NCBI GenBank assembly: GCA_024291935.2
Contig: CM044315.1
Coordinates: 54,720,385 to 54,784,384, forward strand
DNA from: Okapia johnstoni
Taxonomy: Eukaryota > Chordata > Mammalia > Artiodactyla > Giraffidae
Length of the DNA stretch: 64,000 bases
Reading direction: 5' to 3'
The position numbers and the translations under genes were made by a program. This document shows, one piece after another, positions 1 through 10,910 of this stretch. Position 1 is the first letter of the stretch, and each line of letters opens with the position of its first letter. The notes under the pieces are model-generated. The model saw only the letters and a program-made list of their open reading frames with translations, searched no databases and was not told the origin of the DNA.

Positions 1-44
1 ATGATGACAGTAATGAAGTTAATAATAAAAAGGAAAAGAGCTAC

Positions 45-185
45 CATTTATTTAGACCAAACTACAATCCAGCAATGTGCCAAATGATTTGTACATGTTA
101 TCTCAAACAAGTCTTAACAATTCCATAGTAGCGTTGATATCATCCATTCCAATTCACAGGTAACAGAGGCTTTCATTAAATTCAA
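45..185 (-). repeat. MIR SINE fragment (old)
   Basis: The text resembles the reverse complement of the MIR core and 3' part: a degenerate 'tgtgccaaatgatttgtacatg' region followed by a 'cacaggtaacagaggc' stretch matching the MIR 'acagatgaggaaactgaggc' block. It is highly diverged and the boundaries are approximate. Confidence 0.45.
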
Positions 186-344
186 ATATTCAATAAGTGC
201 AATTCATTTGTAAAAGGATGTGCTGTTCTCTTTTGCTTACAGCCACTTTAATCTATTTCTCTTTACACACACACACATAATATTAGATAAAATACAAGTG
301 TATCAGCTGTAACAAAGGGAAAACCAGCAATTGATTAAACAAAA

Positions 345-1610
345 TACTGAAGACCATGAAATACTTCCCAATTCATAACATGAAGCATTATCCTGACACC
401 AAAACCAGGAAAAGACATTACAAGAAAGCAAGCTATAGTCCAGTGTCTCTCATGAACACAGACACAAAAATTATTTTACAAGTGTTAGTCAGTCAAATCC
501 AATGACATAAAAAGGCATAGCATCATGACTACATGCAGTCGTCCTAGAAAGACAATGTGGCTTAACATTCAAAGACCAATGTAATTTATATCTGTGGACT
601 AAAGAATAACCATACAATTATCTCAATTCTTGCAGAAAATGCACTTGAAAAAACCTAACATTCAGACTTGGTTAAATCTCTCAGAAAACCAGAGGTTAAC
701 AGGAACTTCTTCAATCTGATAAATGGCAACAATGAAATTCTGTAGCTTCATATCATACTTAGTATTTAAAAACTGAACACTTTCCTCCAAGATAGAGAAG
801 GAGACAAAGATGTCTGTTCTGTATTTCACATTATACTGGAGATCCAGCCAGGGAAATAAGGCAAGAATAAGAAAAAAAAGGAACATGGATCAGAAATTAG
901 AAAAAGCAAAACTTTTTTTATTCATTGATGACTTCATCATCTATGTAGAAAATTCTAAAGAATTTTTAATAAGCTATGGAGATTAACCAATGAGTTTAGC
1001 ATGGTTATGAGATACGATGTTAAATTTTGAAAATAAATAACATTTTTATATACTAGTGATGGCTAATCAAAAATGGAAATTAAAAGACAATACAACTTAC
1101 AATATCATCAAAAATATGAAATAGGGATAAAGTTGATAAAATATGAACAAAATTGATATGCTGAAAATTGTAAAGCATTGTTGAGAGAAATTTTAAAAGA
1201 CCTAAATAAGTGGAGAGATAAATTATGTCCACATAATGAAAGGCAATATTGTTAAAGATGGCAATTCTTTCCAAATTTACCTATAGATTCAAAGCAAATG
1301 CAATCAAAATTTCAGCAGGTGTTTTCTATAAAATGATAAACTGATCATAAAATTTGTAGGAAAATGCCAAGAAAACAGAACAATATTGAAAAAGAAGCAA
1401 AATTGGAGGATTTATACTACTTGATTTCAAGACTTATTATAAAGCTAAAGTAATCAGAGTATGATAAACATAGATCAATAGATCAATGGAACAGAATAGG
1501 AATTCAGAACTAGTCCTACACATATATAATCAATTTACTTTTTTTTTTTACAAAGGTGTTAAAGCAATTCAACGATGAAAATAATCTTTTCAACAATAAT
1601 GCTGTAGCAA
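345..1610 (+). mobile_element. L1 LINE ORF2 fragment, decayed
   Basis: The sense strand follows mammalian L1 ORF2 from the reverse transcriptase region onward. Landmarks are the 'ccaaaaccaggaaaagac' block near 400, an RT catalytic-box remnant around 920-950 that still reads roughly I-D-D, the 'gacctaaataagtgg' block near 1200 and the 'caatggaacagaatag' block near 1485. Stops and frameshifts are everywhere and no usable ORF remains. The element is interrupted by the antisense BovB at 1617-2700 and continues at 2701-3060. It looks like an old L1M-class copy. Confidence 0.8.
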
Positions 1611-1616
1611 TTAAAT

Positions 1617-2700
1617 GTGTGTGTGTGCTCAATCACTTAGTTATGTCTGACTCTGTGACCCCGTGAATTGTAGCATGTCAGGCTTCCCTGTCCTTCACCA
1701 CTTCCTGGAGCTTGCTCAAACTCACATCCACTGAGTCAGTGATGCCATCCAGCCATCTCATTCTCTGTCACCCCTTTATCTTCCTGCCTTCAATCTTTTC
1801 CAGCATCAGGTCTTTTCCATTGATTCAGCTCTTCCCATCAGGTGGCCAAAGTATTGGAGCTTCAGCTTCAGCATCAGTCCTTCCAATGAATGTTCAGGGC
1901 TGATTTCCTTTAGAATAGACTGGTTTGATCTCCTTGCTGTGCAAGGGACTCTCGAGAATCTCCAGCACCACAGTCCACAGGCATTGATTCTTCGGCACTC
2001 AGCCTTTTTTATTGTCTAGCTCTCCCATCCATACATGGCTACTGGAAAATCCATAGCTTTGACTATACGGACATTTGTTGGCAAAGTAATGTCTCTGCTT
2101 TTTAATATGCTGTCTAGGTTGGTCATAGCTTTTCTTCCAAGGAGCAAGTGTCTTTTAATTTCATGCCTGCAGTCACCATTTGCAGTGATTTTGGAGCCCA
2201 AGAAAAGAAAATCTGTCACTGTTTCCATTGTTTCCCCATCTATTTGCCACGAAGTGATGGGCCTAGATGCCATGACCTTAGTTTTTTGAATGTCCCATCT
2301 TAAGCTAGCTCTTTCACTTGCCTCTTTCTCTCTCATTAAGAGGCTCTTTAGTTCCTCTCTACTTTCTGCCATAAGGGTGTTATCATCTGCATATCAGAGG
2401 TTATTGATATTTCTCCCCACAATCTTGATTCCAGCTTGTGCTTCATCCAGCTGGGTATTTCACATGATATACTCTGCATATAAGTTAAATAAGCAGGAGG
2501 ACAATATATAGCCCTGAAGTACTGCTTTCCCAATTTTGAACCAGTTCGTTGTTCCACATCTGGTTCTAAGTGTTGCTTCTTGACCTGCATACAGGTTTCT
2601 CAGGAGGCAAGTAAGGCGGTCTGGTATTTCTATCTCTTTAAGAATTTTCCAGTTCATTGTGATCTACATAGTCAAAGGCTTTAGTGTAGTTAATGAATCA
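1617..2700 (-). mobile_element. BovB LINE (RTE), 5'-truncated
   Basis: This is the reverse complement of the 3' half of BovB. Its 3' end lies at the left beside a short (GT)n run (1617-1627), and the text runs back through the RT domain to the block around 2600-2690. Minus-strand translation of 2016-2657 shows BovB RT and C-terminal text in several frames, such as SWQIDGETMETVTDF and GYILSSCLFNLYAEYIM, broken by frameshifts. It sits inside an L1 in opposite orientation. I found no convincing TSD, so the insertion may have removed some L1 sequence. Confidence 0.93.
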
Positions 2701-3060
2701 GAACACACTCACTAGAGTGGCTGAAATAAACACTGATCATACCATATGTTGCTGAGGTTGTAAAGCAAGTAGAACTCTCTCTTTCACTACTGATGGGAAT
2801 GGAAATTAGGACAACAGTTTAAAAGGTTAAACCTAACACATACTATATGTTTTCTACGGTTATTCTACTTCTAGATATTTACCCAAGAGAAATAAAAGCT
2901 TTTCTGTACCCAAGACTTGTACACAAATATTCAGAGCAGCTTTGTTTGTAACACTCCTAAGCTAGTCTAGATACAACTCACGAGTGCATAATAGATAAGC
3001 AAACTGTGGAATACATATAAACATTTTATATGAGATTTCACTTGAACCAATTCAATAAAT
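2701..3060 (+). mobile_element. L1 LINE, continuation of the 345-1610 copy
   Basis: The sequence resembles the end of L1 ORF2 and the start of its 3' region: 'cactagagtggctgaaat', 'agaactctctctttcactactgatggg', 'tatttacccaagagaaat' and 'cagagcagctttgtttgtaa'. Orientation and order match the fragment left of the BovB. By comparison with the usual L1 layout, several hundred bases between the two pieces are missing. Confidence 0.75.
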
Positions 3061-4327
3061 AGGCTATTGATTATGTTACAGTTTATAAAGGTCACAGATC
3101 AGAGACATTTTCTGTTTTTTCTTTTTTTCCTGTTATAAGATGGAAAGAGCTAGATACTATATTGAGGAAGAATGGGATGGTCTCCTAAATTCTATAATCA
3201 GAGTTCAGAGCTGTGAGGATGTTGAGAAGATGTGACAATTGCCTATGATTTTGTAGCATCTTGTAATTATGTTATCTTCTCAAAAACACCCAAAGTCACT
3301 AAAACTTCGAGTTCTTTTATCTATGACCAGCCAGGTCTTCCAATATTTCTTTGAGCCTGAATAATGTGCTTATACCTCCATGCACATTAGAGCAATGTTT
3401 GATGTTATTATCATTTAATTTCTGAGAAATGACTTTTTCCCATCATGATTGAGGACCTTAGAATTATGAAAGTACTAAGAAATTGTATAGCTCTGCTACA
3501 AAAGGTAGGAGTCTCTTTTTCTTCCTGAATATTCACTAATAGAAGATGAAGGCAATCTGTCAAAAGTGAATAATAATGATAAACGTTATTCACTGTGGAA
3601 TCAAAAACAAACAAATACAATTTTTATTTCCACTTAAGCTATAATTCTATTTACCCTCTGAGTTTCACAGAGTTTTATTCGATCTAACTTCATTTTAAAC
3701 TTTAGATAAAATGGTTCTAAAAATTCCATTATATGAGATTCTATCTCCCTCTTTTCTATCGTCTTTACAGTGATGTCTGTTTCTGCCATTCTACATTTTT
3801 TGTCTTCCCCAGTTTATTTTTTCTTCTCCTTTCATCGAACACACACTTTCCATTCGAACTTTCATTTGAACATACTCCTAATTCAAAGCTTAATACTAAC
3901 CATTTTAAGGGAGAGAAGATTAGAATGAAGAGAAGAAAAATGTATCTATAACTATCACAATGGTACTACAAGATTTCCAGAATTTAGAGAGAAGGCATTC
4001 TTTTAAGATAAACATTTCCCTTAGTCCCATGAAGTATCTGATGTTATCAAAACATGTGCTCTAAATTTTGATTTGGAAAACAAGAATCATCACTGTAATT
4101 CATGGAGAGGGAAATTTATGGGTGAATATAACTGAGTATAAAAGCCAGAAAATAGGTATTAAAAAGGAATAAAATGTCAGTAAAAATTAGATACAGGTGT
4201 TTCTAATCTAGGTTGTCTGACTGTCTCTCTATATTTCTAACAGCCTGATATTTTGTTCAGGTTATATGCATTTGAGTTTCAATCTATAATTTTACAATGA
4301 TAAATTTTACACCTTTGACATCCTTGT
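3061..4327. other. AT-rich stretch, no feature recognised
   Basis: I see no gene, RNA or clearly classifiable repeat here. The sequence is AT-rich with scattered stops in all frames, and the short open frames (up to 72 codons) carry no recognisable motif. Confidence 0.6.
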
Positions 4328-4338
4328 CTTGGTGACTT

Positions 4339-4604
4339 CGGAGAAGGCAATGGCAACCCACTCCAGTCCTCTCGCCTGGAAAATCCCATGGATGGAGGAG
4401 CCTTGTAGGCTGCAGTCCATGGGGTCGCTAGGAGTCAGACACGACTGAACGAATTCACTTTCACTTTTCACTTTCATGCATTGGAGAAGGAAATGGCAAC
4501 CCACTCCAGTACTCTTGCCTGGAGAATCCCAGGGACGGGGGAGCCTGATGGGTGGCCATCTCTGGGGTCGCACAGAGTCGGACACGACTGAAGCGACTTA
4601 GCAG
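4339..4604 (+). mobile_element. Bov-A2 SINE (two Bov-A units)
   Basis: Two related Bov-A units lie in tandem, each beginning near 'ggagaaggcaatggcaac' or 'ggagaaggaaatggcaac' and ending in a 'cggacacgactgaa'-like block, joined by a 'cactttcacttttcactttc' linker. A perfect 11-bp TSD (cttggtgactt) flanks it at 4328-4338 and 4605-4615, so this is a complete, fairly young retroposition. Bov-A2 is a ruminant SINE related to the BovB 3' end. Confidence 0.95.
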
Positions 4605-4619
4605 CTTGGTGACTTTTGT

Positions 4620-5160
4620 GATACTAATTAAGACCCTACTGCCAGTACACTGTTTATGACATTTTTTAAAACCGGTGTTTGTTTGACTTATTTCTTCTAT
4701 TTTGTAAATGTCACTTCTTTGTGGACATTATCAGCAGAAAAGAAAGTTGAGGTATTTTTTTTGGAGAAAAAAATTAGATCTAATGGTTTCTAGATCATTG
4801 ATTTTTCCCCAGGCAAATGAAAATTCTGATTTTTTAAGGTATTCATTTAAAGTCACAGTCAAACGCTTCCAGCCATCTTCAGCATCCTGGATGTAACTGG
4901 CTGGACAGGAGAACATGGGACATGTATTGGGGATGAGCTGACAGATCCCACAACTATGACCCTATCATCTAGCCATGTGGCTTTGGGTAGAACATGTGTC
5001 GTTTAGAGTTTGGCAGCAGAGAAGGCAAATGAGATCATTTTGAGCATGGAGATATTCTTTTGGATTAAAATTGCAAAACTTTAATTTCCTAAAGAAGTGC
5101 TTTCCTTTCCCTGCTTTCAGTTCCTTGCAATTTGAATAAAATTGTGATCATGGGGAAATT
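4620..5160. other. AT-rich stretch, no feature recognised
   Basis: I see no gene or repeat I can name. The short ORFs on both strands at 4708-4916 overlap each other and lack motifs. Confidence 0.55.
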
Positions 5161-5164
5161 GTTA

Positions 5165-5400
5165 TTTATTAGCACTTATTGACAATAATAATAGGTAACA
5201 ATTACTGAGTACCTGCTAAAGTGCCAGGAAATATACTAATTTCTTTGTGTGAAATATCTTAAATGATCTTCACGTTAATTCTATGATGCTTGTACTATAA
5301 TGTGTGTTTACAGATCGAGCCCACAGTTGATGAGTGGTGATGTGCACACCTCAATTCAACCCTCTGATTCTTAATGGATACATTTCCTTGTAAATGCCCT
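5165..5400 (-). repeat. MIR SINE
   Basis: The reverse-complement MIR layout is clear: 'attactgagtacctgctaaagtgccagg', then a core near 'aaatgatcttcacgttaattctatgatg', then 'gtttacagatcgagccc'. It is diverged but collinear over more than 200 bp. Confidence 0.75.
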
Positions 5401-5579
5401 GCAATAAGAGAGAATGAAGCAAACTAATGCTTCTTATAGGCACCCTTCATTAACTTGAGATATATTCCTTTTTCTTTCTTGTAATACCCTAGATGACATA
5501 CATTCAAAGACATTTTTTAAAAACTACAATAAAAAATCCTTGTCAAGTTAACTGTTGATAAACCTGAATATTTTATTTA

Positions 5580-5830
5580 CTTGTGAATTAATGTATCTTC
5601 AGGCCATCTGATCTCAGTCTCTTCCTAGCTTCATTTCCTGCCACCTCCACACATCAAACTATGTGCAATTACGCCACATCCTGTGAGCTCTCACATTCCT
5701 GGACCTTCAATGCTTCCACCCGGAGTGACCTTCTTCTGCATATAGCCATCCATTAGGATCTTTTGTGGGGCCCTCTGAGACTCCTCCAGGCAGAGTGAAT
5801 TTCTGCTGTAATCCCATGTCAATTCACATA
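5580..5830 (+). repeat. L2 LINE fragment (3' region)
   Basis: The T/C-rich text ('catttcctgccacctccacaca', then a 'ttcctggaccttcaatgcttcc'-like block, then 'gactcctccaggcagagtgaat') resembles the coding-strand 3' part of L2. No ORF survives. Confidence 0.5.
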
Positions 5831-6039
5831 TATCTAGACTGTACTGTATTTTCAGTATCACTTATGTTACATAATGAAAACAGTAAAAAAAAAAATAATG
5901 GTTTACAATGTAAAGTATGTCTCCCTCTCATGCTTGAATTGCAGGCCTCTCCTAGGGCAGCCACTATACCCATGATAGTTACACGCAGAAACACACATGC
6001 ACACATAGCTTTGGGTTTTGCACAACTGAAAGCCTAAGA

Positions 6040-6270
6040 AGCACAGTATTCTGAATCTTGCTTTCCTCACTTGACAATATGTTAAACTTCTTTCTATATT
6101 AGCATATAAGCCTTATTATTTTTAACGGCTCTAAATATTTTAATATGGCACACCAAAATTTATTTACCCATCCTCTTACGATGGACATTTGAACTGTTTC
6201 TAGCTCTTACAAACAATGCTGCAATAAGTACAGTAGTTTGTGTGATTCTAAAGAAACCAAATGGATACAA
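6040..6270 (-). mobile_element. Ancient L1M fragment, piece 1 of a split copy
   Basis: The text resembles the reverse complement of an old L1 3' region: 'tttacccatcctcttacgatggacatttgaactgtttc' followed by 'acaaacaatgctgcaataag'. The copy appears to resume at 6801 after a MIR and again at about 8366, 8655 and 9520. Together these pieces form one L1M broken by later insertions. Confidence 0.68.
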
Positions 6271-6284
6271 GAATAATACTTGAA

Positions 6285-6800
6285 ATCAGATTTCCTGAGT
6301 CTGAACCCTGGCTCTAAACTAATAGCTCTTACAGTTTTGTTTGTTTTGTTTTTTAATTTTCGGTTGTGCTAGGTCTTCGTTGCTATGTGTGGGCTTTCTC
6401 TAATGTGGTGAGCAGGGGATACTGTTCATTGCAGTGCACAGGCTTCTCATTGCAGTGGCTTCTCTTGTAGAGCAAGGGCTCTAGGCGAATGGACTTCAGT
6501 AGCCTATGGGCTCACTAGTTGTGGCACACTGGCTTTGTTGCTTAGCAGCATGTGGAATCTTCCCAGACCAGGGATCAAACCCGTGTCCCCTGTACTGGCA
6601 GGCAGATTCTTATCCACTGTACCGCCAGGGAAGTCCAGCTCTTACAGGTTTAGTCAAATTACTTAACCTCTGTATGCTCCAATTTCCTTGTGCAAATGGG
6701 GGTTTAATAGTAATTTCATAAGATTTTTCTGAGGATTAAGTGAGTTGTGACACAGAAAGAGCTTTAATGTGTAGTATATGGTAAGCACTTGATAATACTT
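6285..6800 (+). repeat. MIR SINE split by a CHR-2 SINE
   Basis: A forward MIR starts with 'tctgaaccctggctctaaact', continues after the inserted SINE with 'caaattacttaacctctgtatgctcc', and ends at 'ggtaagcacttgataatactt'. The inserted SINE at 6335-6636 duplicated 11 bp of MIR sequence. The MIR itself seems to lie within the older L1M. Confidence 0.85.
6335..6636 (-). mobile_element. CHR-2-type SINE, nearly full length
   Basis: This is the reverse complement of a tRNA-derived cetartiodactyl SINE. It has the 'gctaggtcttcgttgct' body, the 'gcttctcattgcagtggcttctcttg' block and, at the right end, the tRNA-like head ('gggatcaaacccgtg', 'ccactgtaccgccagggaagtcc'). A perfect 11-bp TSD (agctcttacag) lies at 6324-6334 and 6637-6647. 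The T-rich left end is its tail. Confidence 0.92.
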
Positions 6801-6920
6801 ACTGCTATTAACATAAAATCATATGTCTTTGGGCACTTGTGTGAGTGCATCATTAAGATCAATTCCTGTGAGTGGAGTTACTGATACTTGACATTTTTAT
6901 TTTTATAGCTATCCCTCTTA
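6801..6920 (-). mobile_element. Ancient L1M fragment, piece 2
   Basis: The text 'gggcacttgtgtgagtgcatc', then a degenerate 'attcctgtgagtggagttactg' block, then 'tttttatttttatagctat', follows the antisense L1M 3' region directly on from the piece ending at about 6270. Confidence 0.65.
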
Positions 6921-8365
6921 ATTGGGTTCCTTTAGAAGCAGATCCTACGACAGGGATTTAATACAATAATGCACCACTTTGACGGTGTAGAAAAATCCAA
7001 AAGGAGTGGGAAAATGAAACAGGAAGAAAAGGTAGTTAATAAAACATACCTGGAGCTCAGTTCTGTTGAGGAAACGCAGAAGCAGTATTGACACAAGCTT
7101 CAGAGTTATCTTAAGGGAACCGGGTGCTTGGAGCACTAACTCCTGTCTTGCCCAGTCCATCAGTCTGAGGGCCCTTGTATGATCCCTCAAACAGTAGCTT
7201 CTAAAAGCAGAGTGGTGGGAAGGCTCTGCCTTGATTCTGCCAATAATGAGATCATCTGGAGATAATTTTAAAAGAGTAACAAAACTTGACTAAAAATAAT
7301 TCTGATTTTTATCATCATAATGTGCTGGGAATTCTCTATAACCTTAGTTATAAATAACTCCTCCCCTCAGGGGGACTCCTCACCTTGCTTCCCTGTATTC
7401 CACTGCCTGGGAGGTATTAAATCCTCAACACTACTGGCCTATTTCACAGGAACATAAAGTGGGTTTTATTGGCCAATGAAGGAAAGAAATGCAGGTGCTG
7501 GCAGTTGGAAGCCTGACCAGTATGAACCAAAGGGCAGGGGAGAGATGATATGGTCACAATACCAACAGCATCCGCTGCAGTCAAACCTGCCCCTCTCTGA
7601 CCATCTACACAAGTTCATGACCATTTGTACTGCTTGAAGTTTTGCCCAGAGCAGTGATAATTTTTCCTCACTACTGTCTTTCATGACCACCCCTTAGTAG
7701 AACTGTGCTGCACAAGCGGTCGGTCTATTTTCAGCTCACATGATTTACTGAGCCAACCTCCCCATGACTCAGACCTGGGTTTTATTGTCCTCTGACAACT
7801 GGTTTATAAGAACTCTCTGTGAAGTCATAGGTGTGACCTAAGAGACATTCATTTAACAAGTTAAGAAACATGGAGGGCTAGGCTGCCAGCTTATGTGATT
7901 TAGTTGTTTCCTCTGCACATGCTCATGCCTGATCATAAGTGAACTAGTATGATGGGTTACTCCTGCGCCTGCCCAACCCAGTGACTTGGAGGACCTGACG
8001 GTAACCATCTCCTGTCAGTCACCTGAGGTCCCATAATCAGCCCAGTTTCTGCTAGGTCCGATAGCAAACCAAGAGCTATTTTCTGAATGTTACTGGCTTT
8101 CATACTGTATCCTGATTAATAGTTGAGCTTCTCATTTCTTTTCTTCAGCATGCCTATGGCACTAATAGCAGCCAGCCAAATCCACTCTCCTTACAATTCC
8201 CATTATCCCCTTACCTCCTGTAGTCTAGAAAAATTGTACAAGTCAGTGTATGCCCTTCATCCCATATCCCAACCAATGTCAGCAGGCAATGATGGCATTT
8301 GGAAATCAGGCCAGCAAACACTGAAATTTAGGGTCATGGAGATACAGGCAGGGAGCCAACAGCTT
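6921..8365. other. Unclassified block of about 1.4 kb interrupting the L1M
   Basis: L1M text stops near 6920 and appears to resume near 8366, which makes the intervening sequence an insertion. It is less AT-rich than its surroundings, contains no ORF with a recognised domain, and has no poly-A end I can see. Its length would fit an old LTR pair or solo LTR with internal remnant, or two adjacent insertions. I cannot assign a family. The short ORFs at 6945-7190, 7466-7690 and 8123-8383 carry no motif. Confidence 0.4.
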
Positions 8366-8440
8366 CCCATACAATATTACTAAATTATCTCCCAGAGAAG
8401 GCACTTCATCTTACATTTTCACTAACAAAGTGCATGGCAA
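8366..8440 (-). mobile_element. Ancient L1M fragment, piece 3
   Basis: The segment 'ctaaattatctcccagag' followed by 'tcactaacaaagtgcatgg' fits the antisense L1M continuation, where the consensus has a comparable 'aaattgcctcccagag' stretch. It is short, and its assignment rests on being collinear with pieces 2 and 4. Confidence 0.5.
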
Positions 8441-8654
8441 CTGTTTTTATCTGTGGTGATTCGGATGCTTTAGAATCTGCCTGCAGTGCAGGAGACCTGG
8501 GTTTGATTCCTGGGTCAGGAAGATCCCCTGGAGAAGGGAATGGCTACCCACTCCAGTATTCTTGCCTGAAGAAACCCATGGACAGAGGAGCCTGGTGGGC
8601 TACAGTCCATGGAGTCACAAAGAGTCGGACACAACTGGGTGACTAACACACACC
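8441..8654 (+). mobile_element. Bov-tA SINE
   Basis: Forward Bov-tA: a degraded tRNA-like head ('gaatctgcctgcagtgcagg', 'gggtttgattcctgggtc') followed by the Bov-A body ('ggagaagggaatggctaccc', 'ggacagaggagcctggtggg', 'gagtcggacacaactg'). The first bases of the head are worn and I found no clear TSD. Confidence 0.88.
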
Positions 8655-8700
8655 TTTTCAATGTATTATCAAATATCAAAGCCTATTCTGATAGGCTTTT
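8655..8700 (-). mobile_element. Ancient L1M fragment, piece 4
   Basis: The text 'tgtattatcaaatatcaaagcc' followed by 'attctgatagg' matches the antisense L1M pattern after the SINE insertion. The younger L1 at 8700-9519 interrupts it on the right. Confidence 0.5.
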
Positions 8701-9519
8701 TAAAACAGTTTTATTATAAAACTTTTTTTTAAATAGTTTTTTTCCCTTATTTTTAAACTTTTTGTTTTATATTGTAGTATAGTTGATTAACAATGTTGTG
8801 TTAGTTTCAAGTTTATAGCAAAATGATTCACTTATACATATATATGTATCTATTCTATTTTTGAGTTTGAGCAATCTCCAGGAGATGGTGAAGGACAGGG
8901 AAGCCTGGAGTGCTGCAGTCTGTGGGGTCGCAAATAGCTGGACGTGACTTAGCAACTGAATAGCAAATTCTTTTTCCATTTAGGTTATTAGGTAATATTG
9001 AGCAGAGTTCCCTGTGCAATACAGTAGGTCTTTGTTGGTTATCTATTTTAAATATAATAATGTGTACATGTGAGTCCCAAACTTCTTACTTATTTATTCC
9101 CTGTAACCTTTCCTTCTGTCTGTAAATCTGTTTCTGTTTTGTAAATGATTTCACTTGCATCATTTTTTTAGATTCCACATGTAAGCAATATCATATGATA
9201 TTCCTCTTTCTCTGACTTACATCACTCAGTTTGACAATCTCTAGGTCCATCCATGTTGCTGCGAAGGGCATTATTTCATTCTGTGCAATGCTGAGTAATA
9301 TTCCATTGTACATATGCACCACATCTTCTTCATCCGTTCATCTGTCAACAGACATTTAGGTTACTTCCATGTTCTGGCTATTGTAAATAGTGCTACAAAT
9401 AACACTGGAATGCATATATCCTTTCAGACAAGGTTTTTCTCTAGGTATATGCCCAGAAGTTGGATTTCAAGGTCACATGGTAGCTCTATTTTCAGTTTTT
9501 TAAGGAATCTCCATTAAAA
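8700..9519 (-). mobile_element. Ruminant L1, 3' end, antisense
   Basis: The T-rich left end (complement of the poly-A tail) is followed by 'gttgattaacaatgttgtg', 'ccctgtgcaatacagtaggtc', 'gtaatattccattgtacatatg' and 'taggtatatgcccagaagttgg', which is a ruminant L1 3' region and end of ORF2 in reverse complement. It is 5'-truncated at about 9519 and carries a 107-bp BovB scrap at 8863-8969. It lies inside the older L1M. Confidence 0.88.
8863..8969 (+). mobile_element. BovB 3' terminal fragment
   Basis: About 107 bp match the last part of BovB: 'gagtttgagcaatctccagg', 'gacagggaagcctggagtgc', 'ggtcgcaaatagctggacg' and a terminal 'cttagcaactgaa'. The host L1 sequence 'attctttttcc' reads on directly after it. 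The fragment is severely 5'-truncated. Confidence 0.82.
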
Positions 9520-9960
9520 TAATGCTTCATTGTTTTATGTGCATTTCTTTCTTGTGAAGTTACATCTGTTTTCACACATATGAAAACCATCGATATGTCT
9601 TTCACTATGAAAAAATCCACTGGCAATCCCTTTTTACATGCTTTGCCATTTTTTCTATCTTGTTGATCTTTTTTCTAATGATTTGTCAAAATTCTCCCTG
9701 TACTAAGGAAATGAGCCTCTATCAAATGGCTAGTAAATTCTTTCTCATTTTAATATTTCTACTTTTTTGTTATTTATAGCATTTTTTGTTTTCCTGAAAA
9801 AGTTTTTATATAGCTATGTGTTTTAATCTTTCCTTTAATGCTTCTAGCTTCTTGCTTACTAGGATTTCCCTGTTACTAAAATTATAAAATGACTCTCCTC
9901 TGTTAATCTCTACTTATTTTAATTGTTGTATTTTAATTATTTATGTTCTTATCTCCTTTG
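9520..9960 (-). mobile_element. Ancient L1M fragment, piece 5
   Basis: The text 'tgcttcattgttttatgtgcatttctttc' and the later 'tgccattttttctatcttgttg' correspond to the antisense L1 region that follows pieces 2-4. It is heavily diverged, with an approximate right edge. Confidence 0.5.
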
Positions 9961-10116
9961 CTAGACTTTAACATCCTGAAAAGCACATTTCCAGGACATA
10001 GAAAACATTAAATTAACAATGGCTTTCTCCCCTCCTTCCTATCTTCTTTTCTTTCTATCTTACATATTTTTCTAACCTCAATACCTATCAAAGTACCTGG
10101 TATATAGTAAGTGCTC
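9961..10116 (+). repeat. L2 LINE 3' end (putative)
   Basis: The sequence ends with 'agtacctggtatatagtaagtgctcaatcaatt', the typical L2/MIR-class 3' terminal motif; upstream text is only loosely L2-like. It abuts the L1 at 10117. Confidence 0.45.
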
Positions 10117-10910
10117 AATCAATTCTTTTCTAAATTTATTTTTAATTGGAGGATAACTGCTTCACAATAGTTGTTGGCCTCTGCCACACAACACAATGTG
10201 AATCAGTCATAAGTATACATATGTCTCTCCCTCTTGAATCTTTCCCCCGCTTTCCACCCCATCACACCCCTCTAGGTTGTTTGTCATAGAGCACCAGGTT
10301 GAGCTCCCTATGTTATACAGCAACTTCCCATTACCCATTTTACATATGGTAATGTATATGTTTCAATGCTACCCTCTCAATTCATCCCACCCTCTCCTTT
10401 CCCCACTGTGTCCAAAATCTGTTCTCTACGTCTGCATCTCTATTCCTACCCTGTAAATAGGTTCATCAGTACTATTTTTCTAGATTCCATATATATATGT
10501 TAATATATGAAATTTGTTTTTCTCTTTCTGACTTACTTCCCTCTGTGTAACAGGCTCTAGGTTCAACCATCTCATAGAACTGACTCAATGCATTTCTTTT
10601 TATGGCTGAGTAATATTCCATCGTATATATGTACCACAACATCTTCATCCATTCATCTGTAGATGGACATCTAGGTTGCTTCCATGTCCTAACTATTGTA
10701 AATAGTGCTGCTATGAACATAAGTCTTTTTCAGCTATGGTTTCTTAGGGTATATGCCCAATAGTGGGACTGCTGGGTCATATGGTAGTTTTATTCCTAGT
10801 TTTCAGAATGGGAGAAAATAATTGCAGATTAAACAAAGGATTTGTCTCCAAAATTTACAAGCAACTCATTCATGCAGCTCAATTCAAGAAAAACAACCTC
10901 TTGCTGAGAT
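10117..10910 (-). mobile_element. Ruminant L1 3' end with 5' inversion
   Basis: From 10117 to about 10800 the sequence is an antisense L1 3' end: 'aattggaggataactgcttc', 'gtaatattccatcgtatat', 'ggtatatgcccaatagtggg'. At about 10806 it switches to sense L1 ORF2 text ('cagaatgggagaaaataattgc', 'ggatttgtctccaaaatttac', 'tcatgcagctcaattcaag'), which belongs upstream in the element. This head-to-head arrangement is the known twin-priming signature of L1. No clear TSD was found. Confidence 0.85.
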
